Below are positions 3,131 through 5,236 of a stretch of DNA of 5,236 nt, piece by piece. How positions within the stretch are numbered: the first letter of the stretch is position 1; each line of letters begins with the position of its first letter. This DNA is from Gammaproteobacteria bacterium (GTDB lineage Bacteria; Pseudomonadota; Gammaproteobacteria; HK1), in NCBI GenBank assembly GCA_022822245.1, contig JAJECB010000363.1, positions 1 to 5,236 of the forward strand, in the 5' to 3' direction. Both the position numbers and the translations under genes were made by a program. Under the pieces are notes generated by a model, which did not search any database, was not told the DNA's origin, and saw only the letters and a list, made by a program, of their open reading frames with translations.

Positions 3131-5236
3131 TCAGCCGGCCCCAAGGAGCTCACGGAGCGCGCTCCCCTCGCGGTCGAGCTCCTCGAAGGACCCGGACTCC
3201 GCCACCTGGCCGGACCGCATCACCACCACCCGGTCGAACGGGCGGGCGAGGTCCGCGCGGTGGAGCGACCAGACGACGCCCCGGCCGGCGAGCTCCCCGA
3301 ACAGGTTGTCCGCGATCCTCGTGTGGGTCGCCCCGTCGAGACCCGCCGTCGCATCGCACAGCACCAGCACGTCAGGCCGCTTGAGGAGCGCACGGGCAAG
3401 TCCCACCTTCTGGCGCGGGACGGCGCCGAGGCGCGCGCCCCCGATCCCCACCTGGAACGCGAGCCCGGCCTCGATCACCGCGGACCGGAGATCGAGCTCG
3501 TCGATCACCTCGGTCACCAGGCCCTTGACGCGTGCCGCCGCCCGCGCCTGCCCGTAGGCGACCTTGCCGAACAGGATGTTGTCCTGGATGGAGGCGGCGG
3601 CGTTGTAGCCGTCCACCTCGAAGAACTGGATCCGGTCGCGGAGCGCTTCCGGGATGCTCGCCGCGAACCGGCGCCGGGCGGCGAGGAGCCGCGTCCGGAG
3701 GTCGTCGTCGACCACCCCGAGCCGGTGCCGCGCGGGCTGGAGCAGGAACGGAAGGGACAGCAGCCGGCGGCGGTCCTCCTCCCCGAGCCGGTCGACGCCG
3801 TCCTGGGCAACCCGGTCGAGCACCGCCTGGAGCTCCGGGAGATCGTCCGCGTCGATGAAGCTGAAGCGCTCGAACGAGGGGTGGCCGGCAGGCAGGTCCG
3901 AGAACAGCTCGAGCATCGTGGCCGCGACGGTGCGCCCGGCCTCGAGCAGGCGCGGAACGAGCCCCTCCGCTTCGAGGACCTCCATCACCCAGGGGTTCTC
4001 GGCAAGCCGCTCCATGTCGAACCCTTCGCCGACCGGGGTCCCGAACAGGAGGTTCTCGCCGACGGTGGCGTTGTCGTTGTAGCGGCCGGCGTCGAAGCCC
4101 TCGACGAGCGCGGAGAGGGAAGGGTCCGCGACCCGGTCCCGGAACGCCTGGCGCGCCCGGAGAAGCCGCGCGCGGAGATCCCCCTCCGCATCGACGGTGC
4201 CGCGAAGGCCGAGCTCGAAGACGTCGCCGTCGAGCTCGACCGTCTCCAGCACCTCGATCAGCCTCGGCAACAGCTCGCCGCCGAGCGCCTCGCGGTCGAT
4301 CCAGTCTCCCCTCACGTCGTCCGTCGAGTTCCCCGCCGCCGCCGCTTCCGCCGCTTCCGCCGCCCAGCGAGGGTCCGGCCGGGCATCGGGAGAAGGCATG
4401 TGCTTGAGCCCGTAGAGGAGGTTGTCGAGGACCGTGGCGTTGAACAGGAACGCCTGCGGGCCGACGAAGGCGAGGCGGCGCCCGGTCACCCCCTGGTGCA
4501 GCCGGTCCGCCCGTTCCCCGGCGATGGTGAGCGCCCCCGAGGTGGGGTTCATGAGCCGGGCGAGCACGAGGGCGAGCTCCTCCCGGCCGCTTCCCGGAGC
4601 GCCGACCACCGCCACCCGCGCGTCGGCCGGGAGGGTGATCGACACCCCTTCGAGGAAGCTCGTCCCGGTGTCGTCCCGGAGGGTGAGGCCGGAGGCCGCA
4701 AGCTCGCCCTCGACCCGGGCGCCCGCCGGGGGAGTGCCGAGCTGGAGCGATTCTTCGAGCATCCCCGGGGGATTGAACTGGGAGACCACCTGCTCGTACT
4801 TGATGCGGGCGTCCTCCCGGCGCTGGTAGTAGTTGAGCAGCTCCTTCCACGGCGCGGCGAGGTCCTTGTGGGCCGCGATCGCGGCCACCAGGGTCCCGAT
4901 CTCGAGGCGGCCCTGAATGACGAGGTAGCCGCCGATCGAATAGAAGCAGAACGGACCGAGGTGGTTGATGGAGTTGTTCAGGAACTTGATGACGAACTTC
5001 CAGATGAAGATGCGAAGGCGCACCGTGTAGATCTCGCCGAGGGCGGCGGACATGCCGGCACGCTCGAAGGCGGAGGTGTCGTTGCCGTGGATCTCCTGGA
5101 CCCCGGACACCGCCTCCCCGATCCGGTCGGAGAGCCGGCGCACGAGGCGCACCCGCTGCTTGGCGAACGCGTTCACGCGGCGCTGGAGCTTCGGGATGAC
5201 GTAGAACTGGAGCGGATACAGGGCGATCGCGGCGAG
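3131..5236 (-). CDS. ABC transporter, fused permease-ATPase with divergent nucleotide-binding domain (5' end outside window)
   Basis: The frame is open to the right edge, giving 701 visible residues; the N-terminal membrane helices are missing, so GTG 5176 should not be taken as the start. Residues 1-180 match an exporter-type membrane domain: hydrophobic LAAIALYPLQFYVIPKL, the coupling-type stretch RIGEAVSGVQEIHGNDTSAF, then membrane segments about 80-122 and KDLAAPWKELLNYYQ. The ATPase domain follows: Walker A position GAPGSGRE (4580-4603), Q-loop VGPQAFLFNATVLDN (4421-4465), signature position RLGAVPRQK (3407-3433), Walker B position VLVLCDATAGLD (3335-3370), and switch His in SLHR (3260-3262). 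Walker A has Arg in place of Lys and Glu in place of Ser/Thr; LSGGQ is LGAVP; the Walker B DE is CD. About 320 residues separate Q-loop and signature, far more than usual, and include a duplicated segment. The substrate is unknown. ATP may be hydrolysed poorly or used only for regulation (inference). It is probably co-transcribed with the CNBD gene. Confidence 0.88.
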   Translation of the reverse strand, partial: LAAIALYPLQFYVIPKLQRRVNAFAKQRVRLVRRLSDRIGEAVSGVQEIHGNDTSAFERAGMSAALGEIYTVRLRIFIWKFVIKFLNNSINHLGPFCFYSIGGYLVIQGRLEIGTLVAAIAAHKDLAAPWKELLNYYQRREDARIKYEQVVSQFNPPGMLEESLQLGTPPAGARVEGELAASGLTLRDDTGTSFLEGVSITLPADARVAVVGAPGSGREELALVLARLMNPTSGALTIAGERADRLHQGVTGRRLAFVGPQAFLFNATVLDNLLYGLKHMPSPDARPDPRWAAEAAEAAAAGNSTDDVRGDWIDREALGGELLPRLIEVLETVELDGDVFELGLRGTVDAEGDLRARLLRARQAFRDRVADPSLSALVEGFDAGRYNDNATVGENLLFGTPVGEGFDMERLAENPWVMEVLEAEGLVPRLLEAGRTVAATMLELFSDLPAGHPSFERFSFIDADDLPELQAVLDRVAQDGVDRLGEEDRRRLLSLPFLLQPARHRLGVVDDDLRTRLLAARRRFAASIPEALRDRIQFFEVDGYNAAASIQDNILFGKVAYGQARAAARVKGLVTEVIDELDLRSAVIEAGLAFQVGIGGARLGAVPRQKVGLARALLKRPDVLVLCDATAGLDGATHTRIADNLFGELAGRGVVWSLHRADLARPFDRVVVMRSGQVAESGSFEELDREGSALRELLGAG
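3566..3700 (-). repeat. Internal protein repeat, unit 2, in the ABC ATPase insertion
   Basis: This segment reads LRTRLLAARRRF, a short linker, then YNAAASIQDNILFG, matching unit 1. It is the copy nearest the signature position, and its DNILFG is followed by a helix as in normal ABC ATPases, so this copy may occupy the structural place of the canonical post-Q-loop region. Confidence 0.65.
4040..4177 (-). repeat. Internal protein repeat, unit 1, in the ABC ATPase insertion
   Basis: This segment reads LRARLLRARQAF, a short linker, then YNDNATVGENLLFG. It aligns with unit 2 (3566-3700), 158-159 codons further on, with 8 of 12 identities in the first block, and 7 of 14 identities plus conservative changes in the second. 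The second block also resembles the segment after the Q-loop (4409-4432, NATVLDNLLYG region). Confidence 0.65.
4341..4358. repeat. Two tandem copies of GCCGCTTCC
   Basis: A 9-bp unit repeated twice in frame, flanked by further GCC units. On the minus strand it encodes EAAEAA within an Ala-rich linker (AAEAAEAAAAGNS) just after the first Q-loop-like block of the ABC protein. It is a candidate site of slippage that changes length in steps of three residues. Confidence 0.6.

Noticed and set aside
2316..3557. Plus-strand ORF of 413 codons across the CNBD gene and the end of the ABC gene
   Set aside because: It is antisense to two genes with clear domains and its product is Arg/Pro/Ser-rich.
3372..4850. 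Minus-strand ORF of 492 codons overlapping the ABC gene in another frame
   Set aside because: It is a Gly/Arg/Pro-rich shadow; the ABC frame has recognisable membrane and ATPase motifs throughout.
3131..5236. ABC gene as a pseudogene because of its degenerate motifs
   Set aside because: The frame is open for all 702 visible codons (stop included), conserved blocks keep normal spacing, and the gene ends cleanly, so divergence rather than decay is the better reading.
1..5236. tRNA, rRNA, CRISPR array, insertion sequence or att site
   Set aside because: No cloverleaf, regularly spaced repeats, transposase motifs or terminal inverted repeats were seen; the intergenic stretches are short and GC-rich.

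Overview
This 5.2 kb window comes from a very GC-rich bacterial chromosome. It holds two partial genes cut by the window edges and three complete genes. Protein style (a proteobacterial-type class I PPK2, a SlyD-like FKBP with a His-containing tail, a HisC of the common bacterial type) and Shine-Dalgarno-led GTG/ATG starts suggest a high-GC Proteobacterium or close relative. That placement is an inference; there is no rRNA or other taxonomic marker.

Layout, left to right: (1) the C-terminal part of histidinol-phosphate aminotransferase (hisC), + strand, 1-561; (2) a complete polyphosphate kinase 2 (PPK2), - strand, 579-1433, converging on hisC with 17 bp between the stops; (3) a 291-bp divergent intergenic region with dense CCGG/GGCC palindromes; (4) a complete SlyD-like FKBP peptidyl-prolyl isomerase/chaperone, + strand, 1725-2207; (5) a 372-bp convergent interval with GC-rich hairpins and a possible small or frameshifted ORF; (6) a complete stand-alone cyclic-nucleotide-binding domain (CNBD) protein, - strand, 2580-3035; (7) the C-terminal 701 codons of an unusual ABC transporter (fused permease plus ATPase), - strand, 3131 to past the right edge.

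The ABC transporter and CNBD gene share a strand, are 95 bp apart, and probably form a transcription unit in the order transporter then CNBD. The CNBD protein has a good ligand-binding cassette but no DNA-binding domain, so it may be a cyclic-nucleotide sensor for the transporter. PPK2 and FKBP are divergent and could share a control region; both fit energy or stress housekeeping. hisC belongs to histidine biosynthesis and looks unrelated to its neighbours.

The most interesting part is the ABC protein. Its ATPase domain has degenerate Walker A (Lys to Arg), signature and Walker B motifs. It also has a long insertion in which the segment after the Q-loop (N-A-T/S-V/I-x-D/E-N-L/I-L-F/Y-G) occurs three times, two of them inside a longer internal duplication. 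The FKBP also lacks the active-site Asp expected in its family. No RNA genes, CRISPR arrays, insertion sequences or attachment sites were seen.
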